A stretch of 64,000 bases of DNA from Hydractinia symbiolongicarpus (Eukaryota > Cnidaria > Hydrozoa > Anthoathecata > Hydractiniidae), in NCBI RefSeq assembly GCF_029227915.1, contig NC_079881.1, positions 14,919,501-14,983,500 on the forward strand, written 5' to 3'. How positions within the stretch are numbered: the stretch's first letter is position 1; the number at the start of each line of letters is the position of its first letter. Positions 1 to 9,627 of this stretch are shown here, one piece after another. Position numbers and translations under genes: made by a program. The notes under the pieces are model-generated. The model made no database searches. It had not been told where the DNA came from and was given only the letters and a program-made list of their open reading frames with translations.

Positions 1-545
1 TTCTCAGATCCTGGCGCTCAAGAAAACGACTTAAGACATCGTAGTCCATTGAGATTGAAAGGAATAGACAGATGTCAACTTCTCTGTCCTTGTGGAAACA
101 CGTGGTTCACGTGTAGTCTCCAAATTAGGCTGTAAAAAGACCTATTATGCGTTTCAAAGGATGTGTACGTAGTTAGCAGCGTTCATAGAGCCTGGCGTTC
201 AAGAAAACGAATTAATACATCGTAGTTTATTGAAGTTGAAAGGAATAGGCCGATGACCTCCTGTCTGTGCTCATGGAACTCCCTGACTTAAGTGTAGTCT
301 CCTTATTAGGCCATAAGAGGCCGTATTACACGGTTTAAAGGTCTGTCCACGTAATTAGGAACGTTCTCAGAGCCTGGCGCTCAAGAAAACGGCTTATTAT
401 ATCGTAGTCCATTGAGATTAAAAAGAACAGACTGATCCCCACTTGTCTGGGCTCGTGGAATCACGTGATTTACGTGTAGACTCCAAATTAGGCCGTAAAA
501 GGCCAAATTACAGGCTTTAAAGACATGTGCACGTAGTTAGGAACG
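1..545. repeat. Opening block: monomers A-B-C
   Basis: Three monomers starting at 1, 182 and 364. The A copy has ggatgtg where most A copies read ggactgtg, a one-base loss also found in the A copies at 10900, 27586 and 29584. The C copy reads ccccacttg rather than the usual ccccatttg, which marks the C copies that sit directly before J elsewhere (13441, 31218, 35030, 38842). Confidence 0.9.
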
Positions 546-727
546 TTCTCAGAGCCTGGCGCTCAAGAAAACGACTTAGTATATCGTAGTCCATTGAGAT
601 TAAAAGGAACAGACCAATGGGAACTTGTCTGTCCTCGTGGAATCACTTTATTTCCGTTTAGACTCCATGTTAGGCCGTAAAAGGCCATATTACAGGCTTT
701 AAAGGCCTGTGGAAGAAGTTAGCAGCG
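546..727. repeat. Monomer subfamily J (182 bp)
   Basis: Diagnostics: ttagtatatcg with gaacagaccaatggg, tctgtcctcg, tcactttatttccg, ccatgttagg and tail gtggaagaagttagcagcg. Dyad-minus. Five copies (546, 13623, 31400, 35212, 39024) act as anchors for the large-scale map. Confidence 0.9.
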
Positions 728-908
728 TTCTTGCAGCCTGACGCTCAAGAAAACGACTTAATACATCGTAGACCATTGAGATTAAAAGGAAGAGCCGAAT
801 GGAACTTGTCTGTCCTCGTGGAATCACTTTATTTACGTTTAGACTCCATGTTAGGCCGTAAAAGGCCATATTACAGGTTTTAAAGGCCTGTGGAAGAAGA
901 TAGCAGCG
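728..908. repeat. Monomer subfamily K (181 bp)
   Basis: Head tcttgcagcctgacg, gtagaccattgag, aggaagagccg, tctgtcctcg, tcactttatttacg, ccatgttagg, attacaggtttt and tail gtggaagaagatagcagcg. Dyad-minus and always directly after J, giving two box-less monomers in a row. Confidence 0.88.
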
Positions 909-1089
909 TTCTTGCAGCCTGACGCTCAAGAAAACGACTTAATACATCGTAGACCATTGAGATGAAAAGGAACCGCCGAATGAAACTTGTCAGAGTTAGT
1001 GGAATCGCGTGATTTACGTGTAGACTCCATATTAGGCCGTAAAAAGCCATATTACAGGCTTTAAAGGACTGTGCACGTAGTTATAAGCG
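909..1089. repeat. Monomer subfamily L (181 bp)
   Basis: K-like head followed by a D-like body with ggaaccgccg and aatcgcgtgattt, ending in the unusual tail gtagttataagcg. This copy has gagatgaaaagg and gaatgaaac; the others read gagattaaaagg and gaatggaac. Confidence 0.88.
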
Positions 1090-1271
1090 TTCATAGAGCC
1101 TGGCGCACAGGAAAACGACTTAGTATATCGTAGTCCATTGAGATTGAAAGGAATAGACCGATGGCAACTTCTCTGGGCTCGTGGAATCACGTGACTTACA
1201 CGCAGTCTCCTTATTAGGCCGTAAAAGGACCTATTATGCGTTTCATAGGACTGTGTACGTAGTTAGCAGCG
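1090..1271. repeat. Monomer subfamily E2 (182 bp)
   Basis: E with cttacacgcag and gtttcatagg. Always preceded by L (tail gttataagcg) and followed by F, except at 46108, where it is the right part of an E/E2 hybrid that marks the 4,542-bp duplication junction. Confidence 0.87.
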
Positions 1272-1452
1272 TTCATAGAGCCTGGCGTTCAAGAAAACGA
1301 CTTAATACATCGTAGACAATTGAGATTAAAAGGAACAGCCGAATGGAACTTGTCGGAGTTCGTAGAATCACGTGATTTACGTGTAGATTTCATATTATGC
1401 CGTAAAAGGCAATATTACAAGCTTTAAAGGACTGTGCACGTAGTTAGCAGCG
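1272..1452. repeat. Monomer subfamily F (181 bp)
   Basis: Diagnostics: head tcatagagcc with gcgttcaag, gtagacaattgag, cggagttcgtagaatc, gtagatttcatattatgcc, aaaaggcaatattacaagc. Follows E2 and precedes G in the backbone series. Confidence 0.88.
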
Positions 1453-1634
1453 TTCATAGAGCCTGGCGCACAGGAAAACGACTTTGTATATCGTAGTCCA
1501 TTGAGATTAAAAGGAACAGACTAATGGGAACTTGTCTGTGCTCGTGGAATCACTTTATATACGTTTAGACTCCATGTTAGGCCGTAAAAGGCCATATTAC
1601 ATGCTTTAAAGGCCTGTGGAAGAAGTTAGCAGGG
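1453..1634. repeat. Monomer subfamily G (182 bp)
   Basis: Diagnostics: gactttgtatatcg, gaacagactaatggg, tctgtgctcg, tcactttatatacg here (tttatttacg in other copies), ccatgttagg, attacatgc and tail gtggaagaagttagcaggg. Dyad-minus. Followed by H. Confidence 0.88.
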
Positions 1635-1815
1635 TTCTTGCAGCCTGACGCTCAAGAAAACGTATTAATACATCGTAGTTCATTGAAGTTGAAAGGAATA
1701 GGCCGATGACCTCCTGTCTGTGCTCGTGGAATCACGTGACTTACATGCAGTCTCCTTATTAGGCCGTAAAAGAACCTATTATGCGTTCAAAGGACTGTGT
1801 ACGTAGTTAGCAGCG
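1635..1815. repeat. Monomer subfamily H (181 bp)
   Basis: Head tcttgcagcctgacg, acgtattaatacatcg, gtagttcattgaag, ataggccgatgacc, then an E-like second half (cttacatgcag, agaacctattatgcgttc). A mosaic of T-like and E-like halves that is fixed in the backbone series. Confidence 0.87.
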
Positions 1816-1996
1816 TTCATAGAGCCTGGCGTTCAAGAAAACAACTTAATACATCGTAGGCAATTGAGATTAAAAGGAACAGCCGAATGGAACTTGTCAG
1901 AGTTAGTCGAATCACGTGATTTACGTGTAGACTCCAAATTAGGCCGTTAAAGGCCAAATTACAGGCTTTAAAGACATGTGCACGTAGTTAGCAGCG
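1816..1996. repeat. Monomer subfamily I (181 bp)
   Basis: Diagnostics: gaaaacaacttaat, gtaggcaattgag, gttagtcgaatc, ggccgttaaaggcc, aaattacagg and aagacatgtgcacg. Always between H and A. Confidence 0.88.
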
Positions 1997-2360
1997 TTCT
2001 CAGATCCTGGCGCTCAAGAAAACGACTTAAGACATCGTAGTCCATTGAGATTGAAAGGAATGGACAGATGTCAACTTCTCTGTCCTTGTGGAAACACGTG
2101 GTTCACGTGTAGTCTCTAAATTAGGCTGTAAAAAGACCTATTATGCGTTTCAAAGGACTGTGTACGTAGTTAGCAGCGTTCATAGAGCCTGGCGTTCATG
2201 AAAACGAATTAATACATCGTAGTTTATTGAAGTTGAAAGGAATAGGCCGATGACCTCCTGTCTGTGCTCATGGAACTCCCTGACTTAAGTGTAGTCTCCT
2301 TATTAGGCCATAAGAGGCCGTATTACACGGTTTAAAGGTCTGTCCACGTAATTAGGAACG

Positions 2361-2542
2361 TTCTCAGAGCCTGGCGCTCAAGAAAACGGCTTATTATATC
2401 GTAGTCCATTGAGATTAAAAAGAACAGACTGATCCCCATTTGTCTGGGCTCGTGGAATCACGTGATTTACGTGTAGACTCCATATTAGGCCGTAAAAAGC
2501 CATATTACAGGCTTTAAAGGACTGTGCACGTAGTTAGCAGCG
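2361..2542. repeat. Monomer subfamily C2: C head with D tail (182 bp)
   Basis: Identical to C through the cccc stretch and box, then switches to the D ending (ccatattagg, aaaaagccatattacagg, ggactgtgcacg, cagcg). It is followed by E3. The same hybrid occurs at 15438, 40838, 42837 and 47379, so it is a fixed member of the backbone series rather than a fresh recombinant. Confidence 0.88.
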
Positions 2543-2724
2543 TTCATAGAGCCTGGCGCACAGGAAAACGACTTAGTATATCGTAGTCCGTTGAAATTGA
2601 AAGGAATAGACCGATGGCAACTTCTCTGGGCTCGTGGAATCACGTGACTTACATGCAGTCTCTTTATTAGGTCGTAAAAGAACCTATTATGCGTTTCAAA
2701 GGACTGTGTACGTAGTTAGCAGCG
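2543..2724. repeat. Monomer subfamily E3 (182 bp)
   Basis: E with gtccgttgaaattg, agtctctttatt and taggtcgtaaaagaacctatt. Follows C2 and precedes M in every copy (2543, 15620, 41020, 43019, 47561). Confidence 0.88.
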
Positions 2725-2905
2725 TTCTTAGAGCCTGGCGTTCAAGAAAACGACTTAATACATCGTAGACCATTGAGATTAAAAGGAAGAGCCGAATGGA
2801 ACTTGTCAGAGTTAGTCGAATCACGTGATTTACGTGTAGACTCCAAATTAGGCCGTAAAAGGCCATATTACAGGCTTTAAAGGCCTGTGTACGTAGTTAG
2901 CAGCG
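2725..2905. repeat. Monomer subfamily M (181 bp)
   Basis: Head tcttagagcc with gcgttcaag, D-like body with aggaagagccg and gttagtcg, then ccaaattagg, ggccatattacagg and ggcctgtgtacg. Holds the best copy of the TTTAAA-centred palindrome. Always followed by N. Confidence 0.88.
2871..2887. other. TTTAAA-centred palindrome CAGGCTTTAAAGGCCTG
   Basis: A 17-bp near-palindrome with one mismatched pair, at the same place in most monomers. Subfamily changes weaken it (catgctttaaaggg in V, cacggtttaaaggtc in B, tgcgtttcaaagg in A). It is also the site of the crossover in the monomer at 17438. Confidence 0.82.
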
Positions 2906-3087
2906 TTCTCAGATCCTGGCGCTCAAGAAAACGACTTAAGACATCGTAGTCCATTGAGATTGACAGCAATAGACTGATGGCAACTTGTCCGGGCTCGTGG
3001 AATCACGTGATTTACGTGTAGGCTCCAAGTTAAGACGTTAAAAGCGATATTACCGGCTTTAAAGGCCTGTGCACGTAGTTAGCAGCG
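2906..3087. repeat. Monomer subfamily N (182 bp)
   Basis: Diagnostics: attgacagcaatagac, cttgtccgggctcg, gtaggctcc, aagttaagacgttaaaagcg and attaccggc. It has the most diverged hairpin box. Always followed by A. Confidence 0.88.
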
Positions 3088-3269
3088 TTCTCAGATCCTG
3101 GCGCTCAAGAAAACGACTTAAGACATCGTAGTCCATTGAGATTGAAAGGAATAGACAGATGTCAACTTCTCTGTCCTTGTGGAAACACGTGGTTCACGTG
3201 TAGTCTCCAAATTAGGCTGTAAAAAGACTTATTATGCGTTTCAAAGGACTGTGTACGTAGTTAGCAGCG
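3088..3269. repeat. Monomer subfamily A (reference copy, 182 bp)
   Basis: Diagnostics: head tctcagatcctgg, ttaagacatcg, aatagacagatgtc, tctgtccttgtgg, a double E-box dyad in place of the usual box, aggctgtaaaaagacc and tattatgcgtttc. It is nearly always followed by B. It is one of the commonest types and the one with the strongest CACGTG dyad. Confidence 0.9.
3185..3201. other. Dyad box, A type: two CACGTG words in a 17-bp inverted repeat
   Basis: ACACGTG, spacer GTT, CACGTGT: a perfect 7-bp inverted repeat at monomer offsets 98-114, in which each arm also holds the self-complementary CACGTG. It recurs in nearly every A monomer. CACGTG is the core of many bHLH and bZIP binding sites; binding here is untested inference. 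Confidence 0.85.
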
Positions 3270-3451
3270 TTCATAGAGCCTGGCGTTCAAGAAAACGAAT
3301 TAATGCATCGTAGTTTATTGAAGTTGAAAGGAATAGGCCGATGACCTCCTGTCTGTGCTCATGGAACTCCCTGACTTAAGTGTAGTCTCCTTATTAGGCC
3401 ATAAGAGGCCGTATTACACGGTTTAAAGGTCTGTCCACGTAATTAGGAACG
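3270..3451. repeat. Monomer subfamily B (reference copy, 182 bp)
   Basis: Diagnostics: gaattaatacatcg, gtagtttattgaag, ataggccgatgacctcc, ctcatggaactccctg, acttaagtgtag, ggccataagaggcc, attacacggttt and tail gtccacgtaattaggaacg. It lacks the CACGTG box. It is almost always followed by a head of the form ttctcagagcc with cggcttatt (C or U). Confidence 0.9.
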
Positions 3452-3633
3452 TTCTCAGAGCCTGGCGCTCAAGAAAACGGCTTATTATATCGTAGTCCAT
3501 TGAGATTAAAAAGAACAGACTGATCCCCATTTGTCTGGGCTCGTGGAATCACGTTATTTACGTGTACACTCCAAATTAGGCCGTAAAAGGCCAAACTACA
3601 GGCTTTAAAGACATGTGCACGTAGTTAGGAACG
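3452..3633. repeat. Monomer subfamily C (reference copy, 182 bp)
   Basis: Diagnostics: acggcttattatatcg, ttaaaaagaacag, actgatcccc, ctgggctcg, ccaaattagg, ggccaaactacagg, aagacatgtgcacg and tail gtaggaacg-like (agttaggaacg). Two box forms exist, gtgatttacgtg and gttatttacgtg (the form here); the latter sits next to gtacactcc. Confidence 0.9.
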
Positions 3634-3814
3634 TTCTCAGAGCCTGGCGCTCAAGAAAACGACTTAATACATCGTAGACCATTGAGATTAAAAGGAACAG
3701 CCGAATGGAACTTGTCAGAGTTAGTGGAATCACGTGATTTACGTGTAGACTCCATATTAGGCCGTAAAAAGCCATATTACAGGCTTTAAAGGACTGTGCA
3801 CGTAGTTAGCAGCG
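3634..3814. repeat. Monomer subfamily D (reference copy, 181 bp)
   Basis: Diagnostics: cttaatacatcgtagacc, attaaaaggaacagccg, aatggaacttgtc, agagttagtgg, the palindrome AATCACGTGATT, ccatattagg and aaaaagccatattacagg. By hand count this copy has 35 C, 43 G and 9 CpG in 181 bp. The Dq variant differs by gttagtcg. Confidence 0.9.
3728..3739. other. Dyad box, D type: perfect 12-bp palindrome AATCACGTGATT
   Basis: Monomer offsets 95-106, followed at once by TACGTG so that two ACGTG words lie nine bases apart. The same box occurs in C, U, I, M, N, P, R and G2 copies. Confidence 0.88.
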
Positions 3815-3996
3815 TTCATAGAGCCTGGCGCACAGGAAAACGACTTAGTATATTGTAGTCCATTGAGATTGAAAGGAATAGACCGATGGCAACTTCTCTG
3901 GGCTTGTGGAATCACTTTATTTACGTTTAGACTCCATGTTAGGCCGTAAAAGGCCATATTACATGCTTTAAAGGGCTGTGGAAGCAGTTAGCAGCG
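3815..3996. repeat. Monomer subfamily V (182 bp)
   Basis: E first half (gcgcacagg, gaatagaccgatggc) fused to a G/S-like ending (tcactttatttacg, ccatgttagg, attacatgc, gggctgtggaagcag). Dyad-minus. This copy has gtatattgtag; others have gtatatcgtag. Followed by T. Confidence 0.88.
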
Positions 3997-4178
3997 TTCT
4001 TGCAGCCTGACGCTCAAGAAAACGAATTAATACATCGTAGTTCATTGAAATTTAAAGTAATCGGCCGATGACCTCCTGTCTGTGCTCGTGGAACTCCCTG
4101 ACTTAAGTGTAGTCTCCTTATTAGGCCATAAGAGGCCGTATTACACGGTTTAAAGGTCTGTCCACGTAATTAGGAACG
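3997..4178. repeat. Monomer subfamily T (182 bp)
   Basis: Head tcttgcagcctgacg, gaattaatacatcg, gtagttcattgaaattt, aaagtaatcggccg or aaagtaataggccg, then B-like (gatgacctcc, ctcgtggaactccctg, ggccataagaggcc, gtccacgtaattaggaacg). Dyad-minus. Confidence 0.88.
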
Positions 4179-4360
4179 TTCTCAGAGCCTGGCGCTCAAG
4201 AAAACGGCTTATTATATCGTAGTCCAATGAGATTAAAAGGAATAGACCGATGGCAATTTGGCTGGGCTCGTGGAATCACGTGATTTACGTGTAGACTCCA
4301 AATTAGGCCGTAAAAGGCCAAACTACAGGCTTTAAAGACATGTGCACGTAGTTAGGAACG

Positions 4361-4542
4361 TTCTCAGAGCCTGGCGCTCAAGAAAACGGCTTATTATATC
4401 GTAGTCCAATGAGATTGAAAGGAATAGACCGATGGCAATTTGGCTGGGCTCGTGGAATCACGTGATTTACGTGTAGACTCCAAATTAGGCCGTAAAAGGC
4501 CAAACTACAGGCTTTAAAGACATGTGCACGAAGTTAGGAACG
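4361..4542. repeat. Monomer subfamily U (182 bp)
   Basis: C-like head (cggcttattatatcg) with gtccaatgag, gaatagaccgatggc, aatttggctggg, dyad-plus box and the C ending (ggccaaactacagg, aagacatgtgcacg). Together with 4179 it forms a U-U doublet, seen only here. Confidence 0.88.
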
Positions 4543-4905
4543 TTCTCAGAGCCTGGCGCTCAAGAAAACGACTTAATACATCGTAGACCATTGAGATTAA
4601 AAGGAACAGCCGAATGGAACTTGTCAGAGTTAGTCGAATCACGTGATTTACGTGTAGACTCCATATTAGGCCGTAAAAAGCCATATTACAGGCTTTAAAG
4701 GACTGTGCACGTAGTTAGCAGCGTTCATAGAGCCTGGCGCACAGGAAAACGACTTAGTATATCGTAGTCCATTGAGATTAAAAGGAACAGACTAATGGGA
4801 ACTTGTCTGTGCTCGCGGAATCACGTGATTTACGTGTAGACTCCAAATTAGGCCGTAAAAGGCCATATTTCAGGCTTTAAAGGCCTGTGCACGCAGTTAG
4901 CAGCA

Positions 4906-5087
4906 TTTTAAGAGCCTGGCGCTCAAGAAAACGACTTAGTATATCGTAGTCCATTGAGATTGAAAGGAATAGACCGATGGCAACTTCTCTGGGCTCGTGG
5001 AATCACGTGACTTACATGCAGTCTCCTTATTAGGCCGTAAAAGGACCTATTATGCGTTTCAAAGGACTGTGTACGTAGTTAGCAGCG
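4906..5087. repeat. O/E hybrid monomer
   Basis: Begins with the O head (cagca then ttttaagagcc with gcgctcaag) but carries the E body from ttagtatatcg onward. The switch lies in the shared caagaaaacgactta. It puts E-F2-G2-O after a first G2, giving a second G2-O pair in this block. Confidence 0.85.
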
Positions 5088-7085
5088 TTCATAGAGCCTG
5101 GCGTTCAAGAAAACGACTTAATACATCGTAGACAATTGAGATTAAAAGAAGAGCCGAATGGAACTTGTCGGAGTTTGTAGAATCACGTGATTTGCGTGTA
5201 GACTCCATATTATGCCGTAAAAGGCCATATTACAAGCTTTAAAGGACTGTGCACGTAGTTAGCAGCGTTCATAGAGCCTGGGGCACAGGAAAACGACTTA
5301 GTATATCGTAGTCCATTGAGATTAAAAGGAACAGACTAATGGGAACTTGTCTGTGCTCGCGGAATCACGTGATTTACGTGTAGACTCCAAATTAGGCCGT
5401 AAAAGGCCATATTTCAGGCTTTAAAGGCCTGTGCACGCAGTTAGCAGCATTTTAAGAGCCTGGCGCTCAAGAAAACGACTTAATACATCGTAGTCCATTG
5501 AGATTGACAGGAATAGACTGATGGCAACTTGTCCGGGCTCGTGGAAACACGTAATTTACGTGTAGACTCCTCATTGAGCCGTAAATGTCCATATTACAGG
5601 CTTTAAAGACCTGTGAACGTAGTTAGCAGCGTTCTCAGATCCTGGCGCTCAAGAAAAAGACTTAAGACATCGTAGTCCGTTGAGATTGAAAGGAATAGAC
5701 AGATGTCAACTTCTCTGTCCTTGTGGAAACACGTGGTTCACCTGTAGTCTCCAAATTAGGCCGTAAAAAGACCTATTATGCGTTTCAAAGGACTGTGTAC
5801 GTAGTTAGCAGCGTTCTTAGAGCCTGGCGTTCAAGAAAACGACTTAATACACCGTAGACCATTGAGATCAAAAGGAACAGCCGAATGGAACTTGTCCGTC
5901 CTCGTGGAATCACTTTATTTACGTTTAGACTCCATGTTAGGCCGTAAAAGGCCATATTACCTGCTTTAAAGGGCTGTGGAAGCAGTTAGCAGCGTTCTTG
6001 CAGCCTGACGCTTAAGAAAACGAATTAATACATCGTAGTTCATTGAAATTTAAAGTAATAGGCCGATGACCTCCTGTCTGTGCTCATGGAACTCCCTGAC
6101 TTAAGTGTAGTCTCCTTATTAGGCCATAAGAGGCCGTATTACACGGTTTAAAGGTCTGTCCACGTAATTAGGAACGTTCTCAGAGCCTGGCGCTCAAGAA
6201 AACGACTTAATACATCGTAGACCATTGAGATTAAAAGGAACAGCCGAATGGAACTTGTCAGAGTTAGTCGAATCACGTGATTTACGTGTAGACTCCAAAT
6301 TAGGCCGTAAAAGGCCATATTACAGGCTTTAAAGGCCTGTGTACGTAGTTAGCAGCGTTCTCAGATCCTGGCGCTCAAGAAAACGACTTAAGACATCGTA
6401 GTCCATTGAGATTGACAGCAATAGACTGATGGCAACTTGTCCGGGCTCGTGGAATCACGTGATTTACGTGTAGGCTCCAAATTAAGACGTTAAAAGCGAT
6501 ATTACCAGCTTTAAAGGCCTGTGCACGTAGTTAGCAGCGTTCTCAGATCCCGGCGCTCAAGAAAACGACTTAAGACATCGTAGTCCATTGAGATTGAAAG
6601 GAATAGACAGATGTCAACTTCTCTGTCCTTGTGGAAACACGTGGTTCACGTGTAGTCTCCAAATTAGGCTGTAAAAAGACCTATTATGCGTTTCAAAGGA
6701 TTGTGTACGTAGTTAGCAGCGTTCATAGAGCCTGGCGTTCAAGAAAACGAATTAATACATCGTAGTTTATTGAAGTTGAAAGGAATAGGCCGATGACCTC
6801 CTGTCTGTGCTCATGGAACTCCCTGACTTAAGTGTAGTCTCCTTATTAGGCCATAAGAGGCCGTATTACACGGTTTAAAGGTCTGTCCACGTAATTAGGA
6901 ACGTTCTCAGAGCCTGGCGCTCAAGAAAACGGCTTATTATATCGTAGTCCATTGAGATTAAAAAGAACAGACTGATCCCCATTTGTCTGGGCTCGTGGAA
7001 TCACGTGATTTACGTGTACACTCCAAATTAGGCCGTAAAAGGCCAAACTACAGGCTTTAAAGACATGTGCACGTAGTTAGGAACG

Positions 7086-8902
7086 TTCTCAGAGCCTGGC
7101 GCTCAAGAAAACGACTTAATACATCGTAGACCATTGAGATTAAAAGGAACAGCCGAATGGAACTTGTCAGAGTTAGTGGAATCACGTGATTTACGTGTAG
7201 ACTCCATATTAGGCCGTAAAAATCCATATTACAGGCTTTAAAGGACTGTGCACGTAGTTAGCAGCGTTCATAGAGCCTGGCGCACAGGAAAACGACTTAG
7301 TATATCGTAGTCCATTGAGATTGAAAGGAATAGACCGATGGCAACTTCTCTGGGCTCGTGGAATCACTTTATTTACGTTTAGACTCCATGTTAGGCCGTA
7401 AAAGGCCATATTACATGCTTTAAAGGGCTGTTGAAGCAGTTAGCAGCGTTCTTGCAGCCTGACGCTCAAGAAAACGAATTAATACATCGTAGTTCATTGA
7501 AATTTAAAGTAATCGGCCGATGACCTCCTGTCTGTGCTCGTAGAACTCCCTGACTTAAGTGTAATCTCCTTATTAGGCCATAAGATGCCGTATTACACGG
7601 TTTAAAGGTCTGTCCACGTAATTAGGAACTTTCTCAGAGCCTGGCGCTCAAGAAAACGGCTTATTATATCATAGTCCAATGAGATTGAAAGGAATAGACC
7701 GATGGCAATTTGGCTGGGCTCGTGGAATCACGTGATTTACGTGTAGACTCCAAATTAGGCCGTAAAAGGCCAAACTACAGGCTTTAAAGACATGTGCACG
7801 TAGTTAGGAACGTTCTCAGAGCCTGGCGCTCAAGAAAACGACTTAATACATCGTAGACCATTGAGATTAAAAGGAACAGCCGAATGGAACTTGTCAGAGT
7901 TAGTCGAATCACGTGATTTGCGTGTAGACTCCATATTATGCCGTAAAAGGCCATATTACAAGCTTTAAAGGACTGTGCACGTAGTTAGCAGCGTTCATAG
8001 AGCCTGGCGCACAGGAAAACGACTTAGTATATCGTAGTCCATTGGGATTAAAAGGAACAGACTAATGGGAACTTTTCTGTGCTCGCGGAATCACGTGATT
8101 TACGTGTAGACTCCAAATTAGGCCGTAAAAGGCCATATTTCAGGCTTTAAAGGCCTGTGCACGCAGTTAGCAGCATTTTAAGAGCCTGGCGCTCAAGAAA
8201 ACGACTTAATACATCGTAGTCCATTGAGATTGACAGGAATAGACTGATGGCAACTTGTCCGGGCTCGTGGAAACACGTAATTTACGTGTAGACTCCTCAT
8301 TGAGCCGTAAATGTCCATATTACAGGCTTTAAAGACCTGTGAACGTAGTTAGCAGCGTTCTCAGATCCTGGCGCTCAAGAAAAAGACTTAAGACATCGTA
8401 GTCCGTTGAGATTGAAAGGAATAGACAGATGTCAATTTCTCTGTCCTTGTGGAAACACGTGGTTCACCTGTAGTCTCCAAATTAGGCTGTAAAAAGACCT
8501 ATTATGCGTTTCAAAGGACTGTGTACGTAGTTAGCAGCGTTCTTAGAGCCTGGCGTTCAAGAAAACGACTTAATACACCGTAGACCATTGAGATTAAAAG
8601 GAACAGCCGAATGGAACTTGTCCGTCCTCGTGGAATCACTTTATTTACGTTTAGACTCCATGTTAGGCCGTAAAAGGCCATATTACATGCTTTAAAGGGC
8701 TGTGGAAGCAGTTAGCAGCGTTCTTGCAGCCTGACGCTTAAAAAAACGAATTAATACATCGTAGTTCATTGAAATTTAAAGTAATAGGCCGATGACCTCC
8801 TGTCTGTGCTCGTGGAACTCCCTGACTTAAGTGTAGTCTCCTTATTAGGCCATAAGAGGCCGTATTACACGGTTTAAAGGTCTGTCCACGTAATTAGGAA
8901 CG
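7086..8902. repeat. 10-monomer block D-V-T-U-(D/F2)-G2-O-A2-S2-T
   Basis: Starts: 7086, 7267, 7449, 7631, 7813, 7994, 8176, 8358, 8540, 8721. It repeats the order of the preceding block but skips the second U, the O/E hybrid, F2 and a G2, the shortcut being the D/F2 hybrid monomer at 7813. The U at 7631 shows atcatagtcc and the T at 7449 shows ctcgtagaac, variants shared with 23071-23409 and 52468-52806. Confidence 0.88.
7813..7993. repeat. Dq/F2 hybrid monomer
   Basis: Reads as Dq through gttagtcgaatcacgtgattt, then as F2 (gcgtgtag, ccatattatgcc, attacaagc). The crossover falls in the conserved box and removes the intervening monomers present at 4543-5267. Confidence 0.86.
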
Positions 8903-9084
8903 TTCTCAGAGCCTGGCGCTCAAGAAACCGGCTTATTATATCGTAGTCCATTGAGATTAAAAAGAACAGACTGATCCCCATTTGTCTGGGCTCGTGGAAT
9001 CACGTGATTTACGTGTAGACTCCAAATTAGGCCGTAAAAGGCCAAACTACAGGCTTTAAAGACATGTGCACGTAGTTAGGAACG

Positions 9085-9264
9085 TTCTCAGAGCCTGGCG
9101 CTCAAGAAAACGACTTAATACATCGTAGACCATTGAGATTAAAAGGAACAGCCGATTGGAACTTGTCAGAGTTAGTGGAATCACGTGATTTACGTGTAGA
9201 CTCCATATTAGGCCGTAAAAAGCCATATTACAGGCTTTAAGGACTGTGCACGTAGTTAGCAGCG
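9085..9264. repeat. Monomer subfamily D2 (180 bp)
   Basis: D with gccgattgg in place of gccgaatgg and ctttaagg in place of ctttaaagg, the latter a one-base loss that makes it 180 bp. Found at 9085, 11808, 12897, 25771, 33397, 34123 and the matching HOR copies. It precedes E4 or, inside the 3,812-bp HOR, also A. Confidence 0.88.
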
Positions 9265-9446
9265 TTCATAGAGCCTGGCGCACAGGAAAACGACTTAGTA
9301 TATCGTAGTCCATTGAGATTGAAAGGAATAGACCGATGGCAACTTCTCTGGGCTCGTGGAATCACGTGACTTACATGCAGTCTCTTTATTAGGCCGTAAA
9401 AGGCCATATTACAGGCTTTAAAGGACTGTGCACTTAGTAAGCAGCG
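9265..9446. repeat. Monomer subfamily E4 (182 bp)
   Basis: E body with agtctctttattagg, then a foreign ending ggccatattacagg, ggactgtgcacttag. Precedes P. Copies at 11988 and 13077 share gtaaaaggtcat. Confidence 0.86.
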
Positions 9447-9627
9447 TTCATAGAGCCTGGCGCATAGGAAAACGACTTAGTATATCGTAGACCATTGAGA
9501 TTAAAAGGAACAGCCGAATGGAACTTGTCGGAGTTCGTAGAATCACGTGATTTACGTGTAGACTCCTCATTGAGCCGTAAATGTCCATATTACACACTTT
9601 AAAGGCTTGTACACGTAGTTGGTAACC
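9447..9627. repeat. Monomer subfamily P (181 bp)
   Basis: Head tcatagagcc with gcgcatagg, gtagaccattgag, cggagttcgtagaatc, dyad-plus box, ctcctcattgagcc, attacacactttaaagg and a unique tail gtacacgtagttggtaacc. Always followed by Q. Confidence 0.88.

Larger units (their letters stand above)
546..3633. repeat. 17-monomer series J-K-L-E2-F-G-H-I-A-B-C2-E3-M-N-A-B-C
   Basis: Monomer starts: 546, 728, 909, 1090, 1272, 1453, 1635, 1816, 1997, 2179, 2361, 2543, 2725, 2906, 3088, 3270, 3452. The same order recurs at 13623-16710 with a constant offset of 13,077 bp and only scattered substitutions. Its first half (J to B) recurs in each 3,812-bp HOR copy at 31400, 35212 and 39024. It is therefore the backbone series of the window. 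Confidence 0.92.
3634..7085. repeat. 19-monomer block (3,452 bp) from D to C
   Basis: Starts: D 3634, V 3815, T 3997, U 4179, U 4361, Dq 4543, G2 4724, O/E hybrid 4906, F2 5088, G2 5268, O 5450, A2 5632, S2 5814, T 5995, D/M hybrid 6177, N 6358, A 6540, B 6722, C 6904. After this the D-V-T-U order starts again at 7086, so the block acts as a 3,452-bp period. It corresponds loosely to the 18-monomer block at 19618-22888, with one monomer more and a different order around Dq-G2. Confidence 0.88.

Noticed and set aside
699-929. Reverse-strand open frames of 66-85 codons recurring through the array (for example 699-929, 3757-3957, 9567-9770, 33368-33625)
   Set aside because: They are reading-frame shadows of the satellite. 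They recur only because the monomers recur, several need non-ATG starts, and since 181 and 182 are not multiples of three the frame changes at each monomer. No ribosome binding context, domain or codon bias supports a protein.
3185-3201. A true promoter or circadian-type E-box regulatory element
   Set aside because: CACGTG is present in many monomers, but there is no gene nearby for it to control; I keep it only as a symmetric box that might bind protein.
9522-9552. Possible CENP-B box around ggagttcgtagaatcacg in P and F monomers
   Set aside because: TTCG and one internal A match the essential pattern, but the required CGGG at the end reads ACGT instead. The opposite strand gives nothing better, and cttgtccgggctcg in N and O lacks TTCG at the right distance.
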